Below, piece by piece: positions 8,553 to 17,124 of a stretch of DNA of 64,000 bases. Position 1 is the first letter of the stretch; each line of letters begins with the position of its first letter. Source of the DNA: Modicisalibacter sp033446685 (GTDB taxonomy: Bacteria; Pseudomonadota; Gammaproteobacteria; Pseudomonadales; Halomonadaceae); the NCBI RefSeq assembly GCF_033446685.1, contig NZ_JAWQLY010000004.1:186001-250000 (forward strand), given 5' to 3'. A model generated the notes under the pieces. The model had not been told where the DNA came from. It was given only the letters and a program-made list of their open reading frames with translations, and ran no database searches. Both the position numbers and the translations under genes were made by a program.

Positions 8553-8606
8553 CAAACGAACGCTTGACTTGCACTCGGTGCCGGGATAATTTCAAACGCA
8601 TGTTTG
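8553..8606 (+). promoter_or_regulatory. Promoter with PsrA-like operators for acyl-CoA dehydrogenase gene
   Basis: A sigma70-like promoter is visible: -35 TTGACT (8564-8569), with -10 GATAAT (8585-8590, 15-base spacer) or TAATTT (8587-8592, 17-base spacer). Directly after the -10 lies CAAACGCATGTTTG (8593-8606), a perfect match to the published PsrA form (G/C)AAAC-N2-4-GTTT(G/C). A looser copy, CAAACGAACGCTTG (8553-8566), overlaps the -35. Their placement fits repression by a fatty-acid-responsive PsrA-like TetR regulator encoded elsewhere. Confidence 0.75.
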
Positions 8607-8663
8607 AGAGCGGCCCAGGCCGCAGGATCGACCGATTCCGGCGTGTATTCAGGAGTGTTCGCC

Positions 8664-10475
8664 ATGCCCGACTATCAGGCTCCGCTGCGCGATCTGCGCT
8701 TCGTAATGGATGAGATGCTGGACTACCCCGGCCACTACGCAGGTCTGCCGGGTGGCGAGGAAGCCTCGCCGGACGTGATCGCAGCGATCCTCGAGGAGGG
8801 CGGACGCTTTGCGCGCGAAGTGCTGTTGCCGCTCAACCAGCGTGGCGACCAAGAGGGGTGTGTGCTGGAGGGCGGCGAGGTCAAGACCCCGCAAGGCTTC
8901 AAACAGGCCTATGCCCAGTACGTAGACGGCGGCTGGCCGGGTCTGGCGGCCGAGCCCGAGTTCGGCGGCCAGGGGTTGCCGGCCTCGTTGAACCTGGCGC
9001 TGTCGGAGATGATCTGTTCGAGCAACCTGGCCTGGGGCATGTACCCGGGGCTATCGCACGGTGCCGCCGATGCGCTGCGCCATCACGGCAGCGACGGGCA
9101 GAAGGCCACCTACCTGAGCAAGCTGGTCGAGGGCGTGTGGACCGGCACCATGTGCCTGACCGAACCGCACTGCGGCACCGACCTGGGCCTGATCAAGACC
9201 CGCGCGGTACCCGACGACGAGGGCGGCTATCGGATCACCGGCACCAAGATATTCATCTCCGCGGGCGAGCACGACCTGACCGAGAACATCGTCCATCTGG
9301 TGTTGGCCAAGCTGCCCGACGCGCCGGAAGGCTCCCGGGGTATCTCGCTGTTCGTGGTGCCCAAGTTCCTTCCTGACGCCGAGGGCAACGTCGGCGAGCG
9401 TAATGGCGTGAGCTGCGGCTCGCTGGAACACAAGATGGGCATCCATGGCAACGCCACCTGCGTGATGAACTTCGACGCCGCCAAGGGCTATCTGGTGGGA
9501 CCGCCGCACAAGGGCCTGGCATGCATGTTCACGATGATGAACGAGGCGCGTATCGGCGTGGGCATTCAGGGGTTGGGGCTGATGGAGGCGAGCTTCCAGA
9601 ACGCCCTGGCCTACGCCCGGGATCGCCTGCAGATGCGCGCGCTGTCGGGGACCAAGGCCGCCGACAAGCCGGCCGACCCGATCATCGTCCACCCCGACGT
9701 GCGGCGTATGCTGCTGACCCAGAAGGCGCTCGCCGAGGGCGGCCGGATGCTGGTGATGTATACCGGTCAACTGGTCGATCTGGCCGAGCACGCTACCGAC
9801 GCCGCCGAGCGCGAGCGTGCCGAGACGCTGCTCGGCCTGCTCACGCCGATCGTCAAGGCCTTCCTCACCGAGTTGGGCTTCGAGGCGACCAACGAGGGCG
9901 TGCAGGTGTTCGGCGGCCATGGCTTCATCGCCGAGTGGGGCATGGAGCAGTTCGTCCGCGATGCGCGCATCACCCGGCTCTACGAAGGCACGACCGGCAT
10001 CCAGGCGCTCGACCTGTTGGGCCGCAAGGTGCTGATGAGCCAGGGCGAGACGCTCAAGGTATTCACCAAGGAGATTCACAAGTTCTGCCAGTCTCAGGCC
10101 GAAAACAGCGCCCTCAAGGCGTATGTCGAGCCGTTGTCCAGGCTCAACGCCGAGTGGGGCGAGCTGACCATGGCGGTGGGTATGAAGGCCATGCACGACC
10201 GCGAGGAGGTCGGCGCGGCGAGTGTCGACTACCTGCTCTATTCGGGCTATGTCGCGCTGGCCTATCTATGGGCGCGTGCCGCGGATACCGCCAGCCAGGC
10301 GCTCGCCGCGGGCAGCGGTGACGAGGCGTTCTATCGTGCCAAGCTGGCGACGGCGGATTTCTACTTCCAGCGCTTGCTGCCGCGCACTCGCGGTCATGCC
10401 GAGATGATTCGTGCCGGTGGCGCCTCGCTGATGGCGTTGAGTGCCGAGGAATTTGGCCTTGGTTTCGAAATCTGA
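8664..10475 (+). CDS. Acyl-CoA dehydrogenase (600-residue class with C-terminal extension)
   Basis: FAD-dependent acyl-CoA dehydrogenase of 603 residues, introducing the 2,3 double bond in beta-oxidation. The size, the N-terminal YQAPLRDLRFVMDEML and the C-terminal domain place it in the large class common in Pseudomonas and halomonads. Seen are the CLTEPHCGTDLG flavin/substrate segment (about residues 164-175), the GSLEHKMGIHGNATC strand region and RLYEGTTGIQALDLLGRKVL near 438-457, which carries the presumed catalytic glutamate. The ATG at 8664 is preceded by AGGAG nine bases upstream; the frame is open earlier, but that part covers the operator. It has its own PsrA-like-controlled promoter and a terminator behind. 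Confidence 0.92.
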   Translation: MPDYQAPLRDLRFVMDEMLDYPGHYAGLPGGEEASPDVIAAILEEGGRFAREVLLPLNQRGDQEGCVLEGGEVKTPQGFKQAYAQYVDGGWPGLAAEPEFGGQGLPASLNLALSEMICSSNLAWGMYPGLSHGAADALRHHGSDGQKATYLSKLVEGVWTGTMCLTEPHCGTDLGLIKTRAVPDDEGGYRITGTKIFISAGEHDLTENIVHLVLAKLPDAPEGSRGISLFVVPKFLPDAEGNVGERNGVSCGSLEHKMGIHGNATCVMNFDAAKGYLVGPPHKGLACMFTMMNEARIGVGIQGLGLMEASFQNALAYARDRLQMRALSGTKAADKPADPIIVHPDVRRMLLTQKALAEGGRMLVMYTGQLVDLAEHATDAAERERAETLLGLLTPIVKAFLTELGFEATNEGVQVFGGHGFIAEWGMEQFVRDARITRLYEGTTGIQALDLLGRKVLMSQGETLKVFTKEIHKFCQSQAENSALKAYVEPLSRLNAEWGELTMAVGMKAMHDREEVGAASVDYLLYSGYVALAYLWARAADTASQALAAGSGDEAFYRAKLATADFYFQRLLPRTRGHAEMIRAGGASLMALSAEEFGLGFEI

Positions 10476-10525
10476 AGCGCTGGCGTGAAACGATGTCTCT
10501 AGGTCAGGCGCTCTGACCCTTGCAG

Positions 10526-10547
10526 GCGGGCCTAGGCCCGCTTTTTT
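10526..10547 (+). terminator. Intrinsic terminator after acyl-CoA dehydrogenase gene
   Basis: GCGGGCC (10526-10532) and GGCCCGC (10535-10541) form a 7-bp stem with a two-base loop, followed by six T (10542-10547). It ends the acyl-CoA dehydrogenase transcript. Confidence 0.9.
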
Positions 10548-10705
10548 GTGGTTCATGCGAAGCCGAAAAGCGGCGGCCCCCGATGGGCTGTAGTTTGGAA
10601 GCCGGTGAGTTTTTCTCGGGCATGGGTGCGAATTCCTCGCTTGCCGGTTTATCGGAAAACGCTGAGCATGGCGCTGATTCCGCTATCGACACGGAGATGG
10701 CTGTC

Positions 10706-11932
10706 ATGCCCCCCACCCGTCTGCCCGCCGCCACCTGGTGGCTGATCCTGAGCGCCTGCACGATCCTGATGCTCTCGTTCGGGTTTCGTTCCAGCTTCGG
10801 ACTATTCGTGCAGCCGCTCGATGCAGCCAATGGCTGGGGGCGCGATGTCATCGGTCTGGCCCTGGCTATCCAGAATCTGGCCTGGGGCGTGATCGCCGTG
10901 CTCGCCGGCAGCCTGGCCGATCGCTTCGGCAGCGTGCGCGTCATCCTGGCCGGCACGGCGCTGTATGCGCTGGGCCTGTGGCTGACCGCCGGTGTCAGCC
11001 AGGTGTGGGTGTTGAATGCCGGCGCGGGGTTGCTGGTCGGTGCCGGTGTGGCGGGCACGGCCTTCGGCATCGTGCTGCCGGCCATGGCGCGTGCGGTGGA
11101 CGAATCCCGACAACAGCTGGTGCTGGGCATTGGCACGGCGGCGGGCTCGATGGGCCAGTTCCTGCTCGCCCCGGTGGCCCAGAATCTGATCGACTGGCTG
11201 GGGTGGAGCGGCGCGCTCAACGCGATGGCGCTGATGTCGCTGTCCATGGCGCTGCTAGCCATGCCACTGGCGGCCAGCGACCGGCCCGCCGCCTCCGCGG
11301 ATCAAATCGTTTCGCCTCAAGCCCTGCGTGACACGCTCAAGCTCGCTCGCGGCCATGCCTCATACTGGCTGCTGACCGCCGGCTTCTTCGTCTGCGGGTT
11401 CCACTTGGCGTTCATCACCGTCCACATGCCGCCGTTCTTGATGGATGCCGGATTCGATCCTCAGATTGCCGCCTGGTCGCTCAGCCTGATCGGGCTGTTC
11501 AACGTGGCGGGCGCCTTTCTGGCCGGTGTGGTCTCGAGCAGGGTGCCCAAGCGTCATGTGCTGATCGGCATCTATGGGGGGCGCGCCGTGGCCATCGCCC
11601 TGTTCATGCTGCTGCCGCTGAGCCTGACTACGGTGCTGACGTTCAGTTGCGTGATGGGCTTTCTATGGCTGGCGACCGTACCGCCGACCACCGGGCTGGT
11701 TGCGACCATGTTCGGTACCCGCTACATGGCGACCCTGTACGGTGTCGTGTTTCTCAGCCACCAACTCGGCAGCTTCACCGGGGTGTGGCTGGGCGGTTGG
11801 CTGTACGAGACCACCGGCACTTACGACGTGGTGTGGTGGGCCGGAGTGGCCTTGAGCCTGGTGACCATGGCGCTGCACTGGCCGATTCGGGAGACGCCGG
11901 TGACGGGCCTGCGACCGACCGCGGCGGCCTAG
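10706..11932 (+). CDS. Major facilitator superfamily transporter
   Basis: 408-residue membrane protein with about twelve transmembrane helices and the MFS loop 2-3 signature as GSLADRFGSVRV (about residues 70-81). A half-repeat, SSRVPKRH, follows helix 8. The ATG at 10706 has CGGAG nine bases before it; an ATG at 10697 overlaps that ribosome-binding site and is less likely. The sequence looks like the monocarboxylate/oxalate-formate-antiporter type of MFS, but the substrate is unknown. It stands alone after a terminator, so a functional link with the acyl-CoA genes upstream is only positional. Confidence 0.85.
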   Translation: MPPTRLPAATWWLILSACTILMLSFGFRSSFGLFVQPLDAANGWGRDVIGLALAIQNLAWGVIAVLAGSLADRFGSVRVILAGTALYALGLWLTAGVSQVWVLNAGAGLLVGAGVAGTAFGIVLPAMARAVDESRQQLVLGIGTAAGSMGQFLLAPVAQNLIDWLGWSGALNAMALMSLSMALLAMPLAASDRPAASADQIVSPQALRDTLKLARGHASYWLLTAGFFVCGFHLAFITVHMPPFLMDAGFDPQIAAWSLSLIGLFNVAGAFLAGVVSSRVPKRHVLIGIYGGRAVAIALFMLLPLSLTTVLTFSCVMGFLWLATVPPTTGLVATMFGTRYMATLYGVVFLSHQLGSFTGVWLGGWLYETTGTYDVVWWAGVALSLVTMALHWPIRETPVTGLRPTAAA

Positions 11933-12076
11933 ACGGCGACGCTTGATGCGGGCTGTCGGTCATCCCGTGCCGGGCTGTCAGAGTCAATGTGTTGCGGGGA
12001 CGACTCGGGCGCGGTTTGTCGTCGACCCCGGTTCAGGCCATCATGTGCGCACCGGAAAAAAAGCCAGGATGGCCCC

Positions 12077-13183
12077 ATGGATCACGATGTCGACGACAAT
12101 AAGCGCAGCATTCCCCTCAACCTGACGCTGGCTCTGGCGGCACTGGTCATCATCATTGCCGGCATGAAGCTCGGCGCCGATCTGCTGGTGCCGTTGATCC
12201 TGTCGCTATTCATCGCGGTGATCTGCACCTCGCCGGTGCATTGGCTATATCGCATGGGCGTGGGGCGGCGCAGTGCCGTGTTGCTGACTCTGCTTATCAT
12301 CGGCATCTTCCTGGTGCTACTCGGCTCGCTGCTGGCGAGCAGCTTGGCGACCTTCATGGAAGCCCTGCCCAAGCTCGAGGATCAGCTGCACAAGCACTAT
12401 CTGAACCTGCTCAACTGGCTATCGGGCCTGGGCGTGTACATCAGACCCAAGCGGATGTCCGAGTGGCTCGACCCGACCGGCGCCACACAGCTGGTGCCGA
12501 CCTTCCTCAACAGCCTGGGCAGTTTGCTGACGCAGAGCGTGCTGATCATCCTGCTGGTGATCTTCATGCTCTTCGAGACCCTGGACTTTCGCAACAAGGT
12601 GGCGCAATCGCTGGAAAATCCGGCACCGAGCCTGCGGCGGTTCAAGGAGTTCAGCTACAACCTGAAGCGCTACCTGGCGATCAAGACGCTGATCAGTCTG
12701 GTGACCGGGGCGCTGATCTTCTGCGCCTGCCTGCTGTTGGGGGTAAAGTTCCCGCTGCTCTGGGGGACGCTGGCCTTCAGCCTGAACTACATTCCCAATA
12801 TCGGCTCGGCCCTGGCGGCGGTTCCCGCCGTGCTGCTGACGTTGGTGATGCCCGATGGCGGCCTGGCCAAGGCGGGGATCCTGGCCGGTGCCTATCTGGT
12901 AATCAACTTCGTGATCGGCAACCTCATCGAACCGCGGGTCATGGGCAGGACGCTGGGACTATCGACCCTGGTCGCCTTTCTGTCGCTGGTGGTGTGGGGC
13001 TGGATTCTCGGGCCGGTGGGGATGCTGCTGTCGGTGCCGCTGACGATGACCCTGAAGATAGCGCTGAACAGTCATCCTGAAACGCGTTGGCTGGCGCGTA
13101 TGCTGGGTGGACGTCGCGAGTACGGTAACGGAGTGGTAACGGAACCATCGCCCCGCGTGAAGCGGGGCGATGGAGAGGGGTGA
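12077..13183 (+). CDS. AI-2E family (PerM-like) membrane transporter
   Basis: 368-residue protein of the AI-2E/PerM family, with paired N-terminal helices (residues about 18-50), a soluble mid-region, and a C-terminal membrane cluster containing LNYIPNIGSALAAVPAVLL and the conserved NLIEPRVMGRTLGLSTLVAF segment. Members export AI-2 or act as Na+/H+ antiporters in halophiles (the UPF0118 branch); which applies here is unknown. The ATG at 12077 is preceded by AGGA. The last dozen codons are written over a perfect hairpin (13145-13173), so the extreme C-terminus is probably unconstrained. It is convergent with trxA; the stop codons are eight bases apart. Confidence 0.88.
   Translation: MDHDVDDNKRSIPLNLTLALAALVIIIAGMKLGADLLVPLILSLFIAVICTSPVHWLYRMGVGRRSAVLLTLLIIGIFLVLLGSLLASSLATFMEALPKLEDQLHKHYLNLLNWLSGLGVYIRPKRMSEWLDPTGATQLVPTFLNSLGSLLTQSVLIILLVIFMLFETLDFRNKVAQSLENPAPSLRRFKEFSYNLKRYLAIKTLISLVTGALIFCACLLLGVKFPLLWGTLAFSLNYIPNIGSALAAVPAVLLTLVMPDGGLAKAGILAGAYLVINFVIGNLIEPRVMGRTLGLSTLVAFLSLVVWGWILGPVGMLLSVPLTMTLKIALNSHPETRWLARMLGGRREYGNGVVTEPSPRVKRGDGEG
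13145..13173. terminator. Hairpin overlapping the 3' end of the AI-2E-family gene
   Basis: CCATCGCCCCGC (13145-13156) and GCGGGGCGATGG (13162-13173) form a perfect 12-bp stem with loop GTGAA, inside the last codons of the transporter gene and 18 bases beyond the trxA stop. It may serve both convergent transcripts; there is no clear T-run. Confidence 0.6.
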
Positions 13184-13190
13184 GTCCGAA

Positions 13191-13514
13191 TCAGGCGTTC
13201 TGGTCGATGAACTGGACCAGCTGCGACTTGGACTGTGCGCCGACCAGCGAGGCGACCTTGGCACCCGACTTGAACAGCATGACGGTGGGGACGCCGCGTA
13301 CGCCATGATCGGCGGCGATATCCGGCGCATCATCGACATTGACACTGACTACCTTGAGGTTGTCGGCCTTCTCGTCGGCGACTTCCTCGATCACTGGCGC
13401 CATCATCTTGCACGGGCCGCACCAGGGCGCCCAGAACTTCAGCAGGACGGGCTTGTCGGCCCCGAGAACTTCCTGCTCGAAGTTGGCTGTGGTGACATCG
13501 ACGTTGTTAGCCAT
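13191..13514 (-). CDS. trxA: Thioredoxin
   Basis: Cytosolic disulfide reductase of 107 residues, the standard size for thioredoxin 1. The redox motif WCGPCK is near residues 31-36, and the cis-proline is in GVRGVPTVMLF near residue 75. GGAGAG lies just before the ATG. In many gammaproteobacteria trxA sits next to rho; here it instead converges on the AI-2E-family gene and is divergent from cysB. That pairing is functionally sensible: thioredoxin is the electron donor for PAPS reductase (cysH, at 14846). Confidence 0.97.
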   Translation of the reverse strand: MANNVDVTTANFEQEVLGADKPVLLKFWAPWCGPCKMMAPVIEEVADEKADNLKVVSVNVDDAPDIAADHGVRGVPTVMLFKSGAKVASLVGAQSKSQLVQFIDQNA

Positions 13515-13793
13515 GTATCTCTCCAGATTGCTTGCGCGCTTCTCTTAGCGTAGTCGACCGATGGTAGCTGGCGGCCTTCGGGCTGGCAAATGCACGTTGC
13601 CGTATGCATCGATAGGCGAACGCTATGGGCGTGGCTCCGTCTTGCCGCCGGCTAGTGTGCCGACTATGATGCCTTTTATATGCCATAAAGTAATCGGTTT
13701 AAAGTGTTTTAGTTCCTTACGGAATTTAATACGTGATACGCAGAAGGCGCCCGCGGGTCAGTAGCAGCCGTCAGTAGCAATCAGGGATTCGGC

Positions 13794-14765
13794 ATGAAAT
13801 TGCAGCAGTTACGCTATATCTGGGAAGTCACCCGACACAACCTCAACGTCTCGGCGACGGCACAGAGCCTGTTCACCTCGCAGCCGGGAATCTCCAAGCA
13901 GATCCGTCTGCTCGAAGACGAGTTGGGTGTCGAGATCTTCGCCCGCAGCGGCAAGCACCTGACCCGGGTGACCCCGGCCGGCGAGTCGATCGTCGAGCTG
14001 GCCGGCGAGGTATTGCGTACCGTCGACAACATCAAGCAGGTCGCCCAGGAGCACAGCGACGAGCGCCGCGGCAGCCTGTCACTGGCCACCACGCATACCC
14101 AGGCGCGCTACGCGCTGCCTCCGCTGATCAGCGAATTCACCCGCAAGTACCCGGATGTCGCCCTGCACATGCAGCAGGGCACGCCCAAGCAGATCGCCCA
14201 GATGGTCAGCGAAGGGCTCGCCGACTTCGCGATCTGCACCGAGTCGCTGGAGTTGTTCAACGACCTGGTGTTGTTGCCGTGCTACCGCTGGAACCGCTGC
14301 ATCCTGGTACCTGAGGACCATCCCCTGGCCAAGCTGGGTGAACTGACCCTCGAGCGGCTCGCCGAGTACCCGCTGGTCACCTACGTATTCGGCTTCACCG
14401 GCCGTTCGCAGCTCGACGACGCCTTCCGCGCCAAGGGGCTGACGCCCAACGTGGTGCTCACCGCCGCCGACGCTGACGTGATCAAGACCTACGTGCGCTT
14501 AGGGATGGGCGTAGGCATCGTCGCGCACATGGCGATCGATCCCGAGGCCGACGACGACCTGGTACCGCTCGATGCCAGCCACCTGTTCGCCAGTTCCACC
14601 ACCAAGATCGGCATTCGTCGCGGCACCTTCATGCGCAGCTACATGTACGACTTCATCCAGCGCTTCGCGCCGCATCTCGACCGCGATCTGATCGATGCCG
14701 CCCTGGCTGCCGGGCCGCGTCACGAGCAGGAGCTTTTCACCGACGTGGAACTGCCGATGCGCTGA
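13794..14765 (+). CDS. cysB: LysR-type regulator CysB of sulfur assimilation
   Basis: 323 residues, close to the 324 of enterobacterial CysB. The N-terminal MKLQQLRYIWEV and helix-turn-helix NVSATAQSLFTSQPGISKQI (about residues 17-36) are typical. The effector domain contains THTQARYALPP (about 98-108), the ligand-contact region for sulfate, thiosulfate or N-acetylserine in this family. AGGGA precedes the ATG. CysB activates the cys genes under sulfur limitation and often represses itself. The AT-richer stretch 13670-13745 just upstream is the likely promoter region. It converges with cysH across a shared terminator. Confidence 0.96.
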   Translation: MKLQQLRYIWEVTRHNLNVSATAQSLFTSQPGISKQIRLLEDELGVEIFARSGKHLTRVTPAGESIVELAGEVLRTVDNIKQVAQEHSDERRGSLSLATTHTQARYALPPLISEFTRKYPDVALHMQQGTPKQIAQMVSEGLADFAICTESLELFNDLVLLPCYRWNRCILVPEDHPLAKLGELTLERLAEYPLVTYVFGFTGRSQLDDAFRAKGLTPNVVLTAADADVIKTYVRLGMGVGIVAHMAIDPEADDDLVPLDASHLFASSTTKIGIRRGTFMRSYMYDFIQRFAPHLDRDLIDAALAAGPRHEQELFTDVELPMR

Positions 14766-14793
14766 TTGTCAGCCGACCAGGGCCGACACGCGG

Positions 14794-14829
14794 CCATTGA
14801 AAAACCCGCCGCGGCGGGTTTTTCAATGG
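14794..14829. terminator. Bidirectional terminator between cysB and cysH
   Basis: A perfect inverted repeat: CCATTGAAAAACCCGCC on the left and its complement on the right around a short GC core. An A-run on one side and a T-run on the other let it terminate both convergent genes. Confidence 0.92.
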
Positions 14830-14845
14830 AAGGAAGCTGGTTCAC

Positions 14846-15466
14846 TCAGTGCTGCAGATGCAGCCCGCATTCGCGCTTGTCCTCGACCTTGGTGGGGTCG
14901 AAGTAGTCGAAGTTGTTGGGCAGGTCATGGCGTTGCAGGTACTGGTACATGTCCTTGGCGGTCCAGTACAGCACCGGCGCAACTTTGATCAGCCCGGCGG
15001 CGTTGACCGAGACCGGCTGCATCTGCGAGCGCTCGGCGGTGTCCTCGGCGCGCAGCGCGGTGAGCCAGACCTGCGGGTCCATCTCGCGAAGGGCGCGCGC
15101 GAACGGCTCGAGCTTGACCTCCTCGGTGAAGGCGGCGTGACGTGGATCACTGATATCCGGCAGCGGCCCGTCGACGGCTTCGCGATGGGCCCGCGAGCGG
15201 TGCGGATGATAGATCGTCAGGTTCAGCGACAGCCGCTTGGCGACTTCGTCCGCGAAGCGGTAGGTCGCCTCGGTGTTGTAGCCGGAATCCATCCATACCA
15301 CGGGAATATCCGGCTGCACCTGGGTCGCCATGTGCAGGATCACCGCCTCGAAGGGCCGGAAGTTGGTCGTGCAGATGGCGCGCTTGTCGAGACTCAGCGC
15401 CCAGCGTGTCAGGCCTTCCGGGTCGTTGCCTAGCTGCTCGTTGATCGCGTCGATATTCAGGTCCAT
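14846..15466 (-). CDS. cysH: Phosphoadenylyl-sulfate (PAPS) reductase CysH
   Basis: Reduces PAPS to sulfite with thioredoxin as donor, in assimilatory sulfate reduction. It is 206 residues, somewhat shorter than the 244-residue E. coli enzyme, missing mainly N-terminal sequence. The active-site cysteine is in the C-terminal KRECGLH (near residue 200). The paired-cysteine motifs of [4Fe-4S] APS reductases are absent, which favours PAPS as substrate. AGGAG precedes the ATG by five bases. Placed next to cysB, its usual activator, and a few hundred bases from trxA, its electron donor. Confidence 0.92.
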   Translation of the reverse strand: MDLNIDAINEQLGNDPEGLTRWALSLDKRAICTTNFRPFEAVILHMATQVQPDIPVVWMDSGYNTEATYRFADEVAKRLSLNLTIYHPHRSRAHREAVDGPLPDISDPRHAAFTEEVKLEPFARALREMDPQVWLTALRAEDTAERSQMQPVSVNAAGLIKVAPVLYWTAKDMYQYLQRHDLPNNFDYFDPTKVEDKRECGLHLQH

Positions 15467-15546
15467 GCCGTCTCCTGGAATCGAACGGGGTAGCCCCCCG
15501 AAATGCTTCTACGGTAGCAGAGCGGCGAGCCGCCTCCCCAATACCG

Positions 15547-15581
15547 TTTGGTTCGAACCTTATATAGCCGAACCGAAGGTT
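15547..15581 (-). promoter_or_regulatory. Inverted-repeat region in the cysH promoter
   Basis: Overlapping inverted repeats lie upstream of cysH: TTTGGTTCG (15547-15555) with CGAACCGAA (15569-15577), and AACCTT (15556-15561) with AAGGTT (15576-15581). A TATATA sequence on the cysH strand sits between them as a possible -10. The arrangement suggests a regulator site, CysB being the obvious candidate, but CysB sites are too loose to assign by eye. Confidence 0.4.
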
Positions 15582-15615
15582 ATGGCTTTCAGTTAGAACC
15601 CGATGAGCTAGCTTC

Positions 15616-17001
15616 TTAGGTGTTGGGTGCACCGGCGTCGAGTGCCGCGATATTGGGGGCGGCGAGCGCTTCCATCAGCCGTCCGATCTTGGCCAGGGTC
15701 TCCTGGTATTCCTCCTCCTCATCGGAGTCGGCGACCAGCCCGCCGCCGCCCCAGATGTGCAGCCGGCCGGCATCGGCGACCACGCTGCGTATGGCGATCG
15801 AGGTATCCATGCGGCCGCGCAGGTCGACATAGCCGAGGCTGCCGCAGTAAAGGCTGCGCCGGCTGGGCTCGAGTTCGTCGATGATCTGCATCGCGCGGAC
15901 CTTGGGGGCGCCGGTGATCGAGCCGCCGGGGAAGGCGGCGGCCAACAGGTCGAGCGGCGTGTGGCCCGCGGTCAGCTCGCCGCTTATCACGCTGACCAGA
16001 TGGTGCACGTTGGCATAGCTCTCCAGGCCGCAGAGCTGCGGTACCCGCACGCTACCCGGTCGGCATACCCGGCCCAGGTCGTTGCGCAGGAGGTCGACGA
16101 TCATCACGTTCTCGGCGCGATCCTTGGCACTGGCCTGCAGTTCGCTGGCGAGGACGCGATCCTCGGCGGGTGTGGCGCCACGCGCGCGGGTACCCTTGAT
16201 CGGCCGGGTCTCGACCCGATCGGCCTCGACTGCCAGAAAACGCTCCGGCGACAGCGACAGCACGGCCTTGTCTTCCCATGCCAGGTAGCCGGCGAAGGGG
16301 GTGGGCGTGGCACGACGCAGACGCAGGTAGGCCTGCCAGGCACTGCCGGAATAGGCTGCGCTGAAACGCTGGGCGAGATTGATCTGATAGCAGTCGCCGG
16401 CATGGATATAGTGCTGGACCCGGCGGAAGCGCTCACCATAGGCGGCGCGATCGAGCTCGGCGACAAACGCTTCGCGCAACTGAAAGTCATCGACCTCGCC
16501 GGGCGGGGCCGCCAGCCAGGCAAGCGCCTGGGCGCGGCGTTCGGGCGTGGCGACCAGCCAGGCCTGCCGGGTGTGGTGATCCTCGATCAGCGCCCAGTCG
16601 TACAGCCCCAGGCGGCAGGCGGGCAGGGCGTTGACCGCCCGGGCGCGGCCGGGCAACGGTTCGAGCTGGCGATTGAGATCGTACCCCCAGTAGCCGATCA
16701 GGCCGCCGAGAAACGGCAGCTCGCTGGCCGGCGCCTCGATATCGAGGCTGTCGAGCAACGCCTGCTGGGCGGCGAACGGCGCCTTGGGCAGGGCCATCGG
16801 CGGATCGCAGCGGATGTCGCCATCGGCAGCGATCTCCAGCATCGCCAATGGGTCGCTGGCGAGGATGTCGTAGCGCCCGCCGGGTGCATCGGGATGGCCG
16901 CTATCCAGCAATACGGCGCCCGGCCGCTGACTCAGCGCGGCAAAACGTAGCGTGGGATCGCCCAGATAGGGCAGCGGGACGATATCGAGTCTAGAGGTCA
17001 T
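15616..17001 (-). CDS. pabB: Aminodeoxychorismate synthase component I PabB
   Basis: 461-residue chorismate-binding enzyme that makes 4-amino-4-deoxychorismate for p-aminobenzoate and folate. The motif PIKGTRARG (near residue 269) carries the lysine typical of PabB, where anthranilate synthase TrpE has alanine (PIAGT); this decides between the two. Other chorismate-family signatures are LSLSPERFL, NVMIVDLLRNDLGRV and FPGGSITGAPKVRAMQIIDE. The N-terminal part, with GLIGYWGYDL, is the regulatory half. No glutaminase pabA or lyase pabC is next to it. The start is the ATG at 17001. Confidence 0.93.
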   Translation of the reverse strand: MTSRLDIVPLPYLGDPTLRFAALSQRPGAVLLDSGHPDAPGGRYDILASDPLAMLEIAADGDIRCDPPMALPKAPFAAQQALLDSLDIEAPASELPFLGGLIGYWGYDLNRQLEPLPGRARAVNALPACRLGLYDWALIEDHHTRQAWLVATPERRAQALAWLAAPPGEVDDFQLREAFVAELDRAAYGERFRRVQHYIHAGDCYQINLAQRFSAAYSGSAWQAYLRLRRATPTPFAGYLAWEDKAVLSLSPERFLAVEADRVETRPIKGTRARGATPAEDRVLASELQASAKDRAENVMIVDLLRNDLGRVCRPGSVRVPQLCGLESYANVHHLVSVISGELTAGHTPLDLLAAAFPGGSITGAPKVRAMQIIDELEPSRRSLYCGSLGYVDLRGRMDTSIAIRSVVADAGRLHIWGGGGLVADSDEEEEYQETLAKIGRLMEALAAPNIAALDAGAPNT

Positions 17002-17060
17002 GCCGGGTAATCGCGGTGAACGAACGACACATTCTATCAGCCCGCCACGTTGTCGTGCGT

Positions 17061-17089
17061 TTGTCGAGGTTCCGTGACGTGGCGATAAT
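17061..17089 (+). promoter_or_regulatory. Likely promoter of the alpha/beta hydrolase gene
   Basis: TTGTCG (17061-17066) and GATAAT (17084-17089) are separated by 17 bases and lie 36 bases before the hydrolase start. Confidence 0.55.
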
Positions 17090-17124
17090 GACGCTTTTTA
17101 GCACTCGTACGTGAGGACCATGTA

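Noticed and set aside
15550..15559. GGTTCGAACC, like a tRNA T-loop
   Set aside because: No acceptor, D or anticodon arms can be drawn around it on either strand; it is a palindrome in the cysH promoter.
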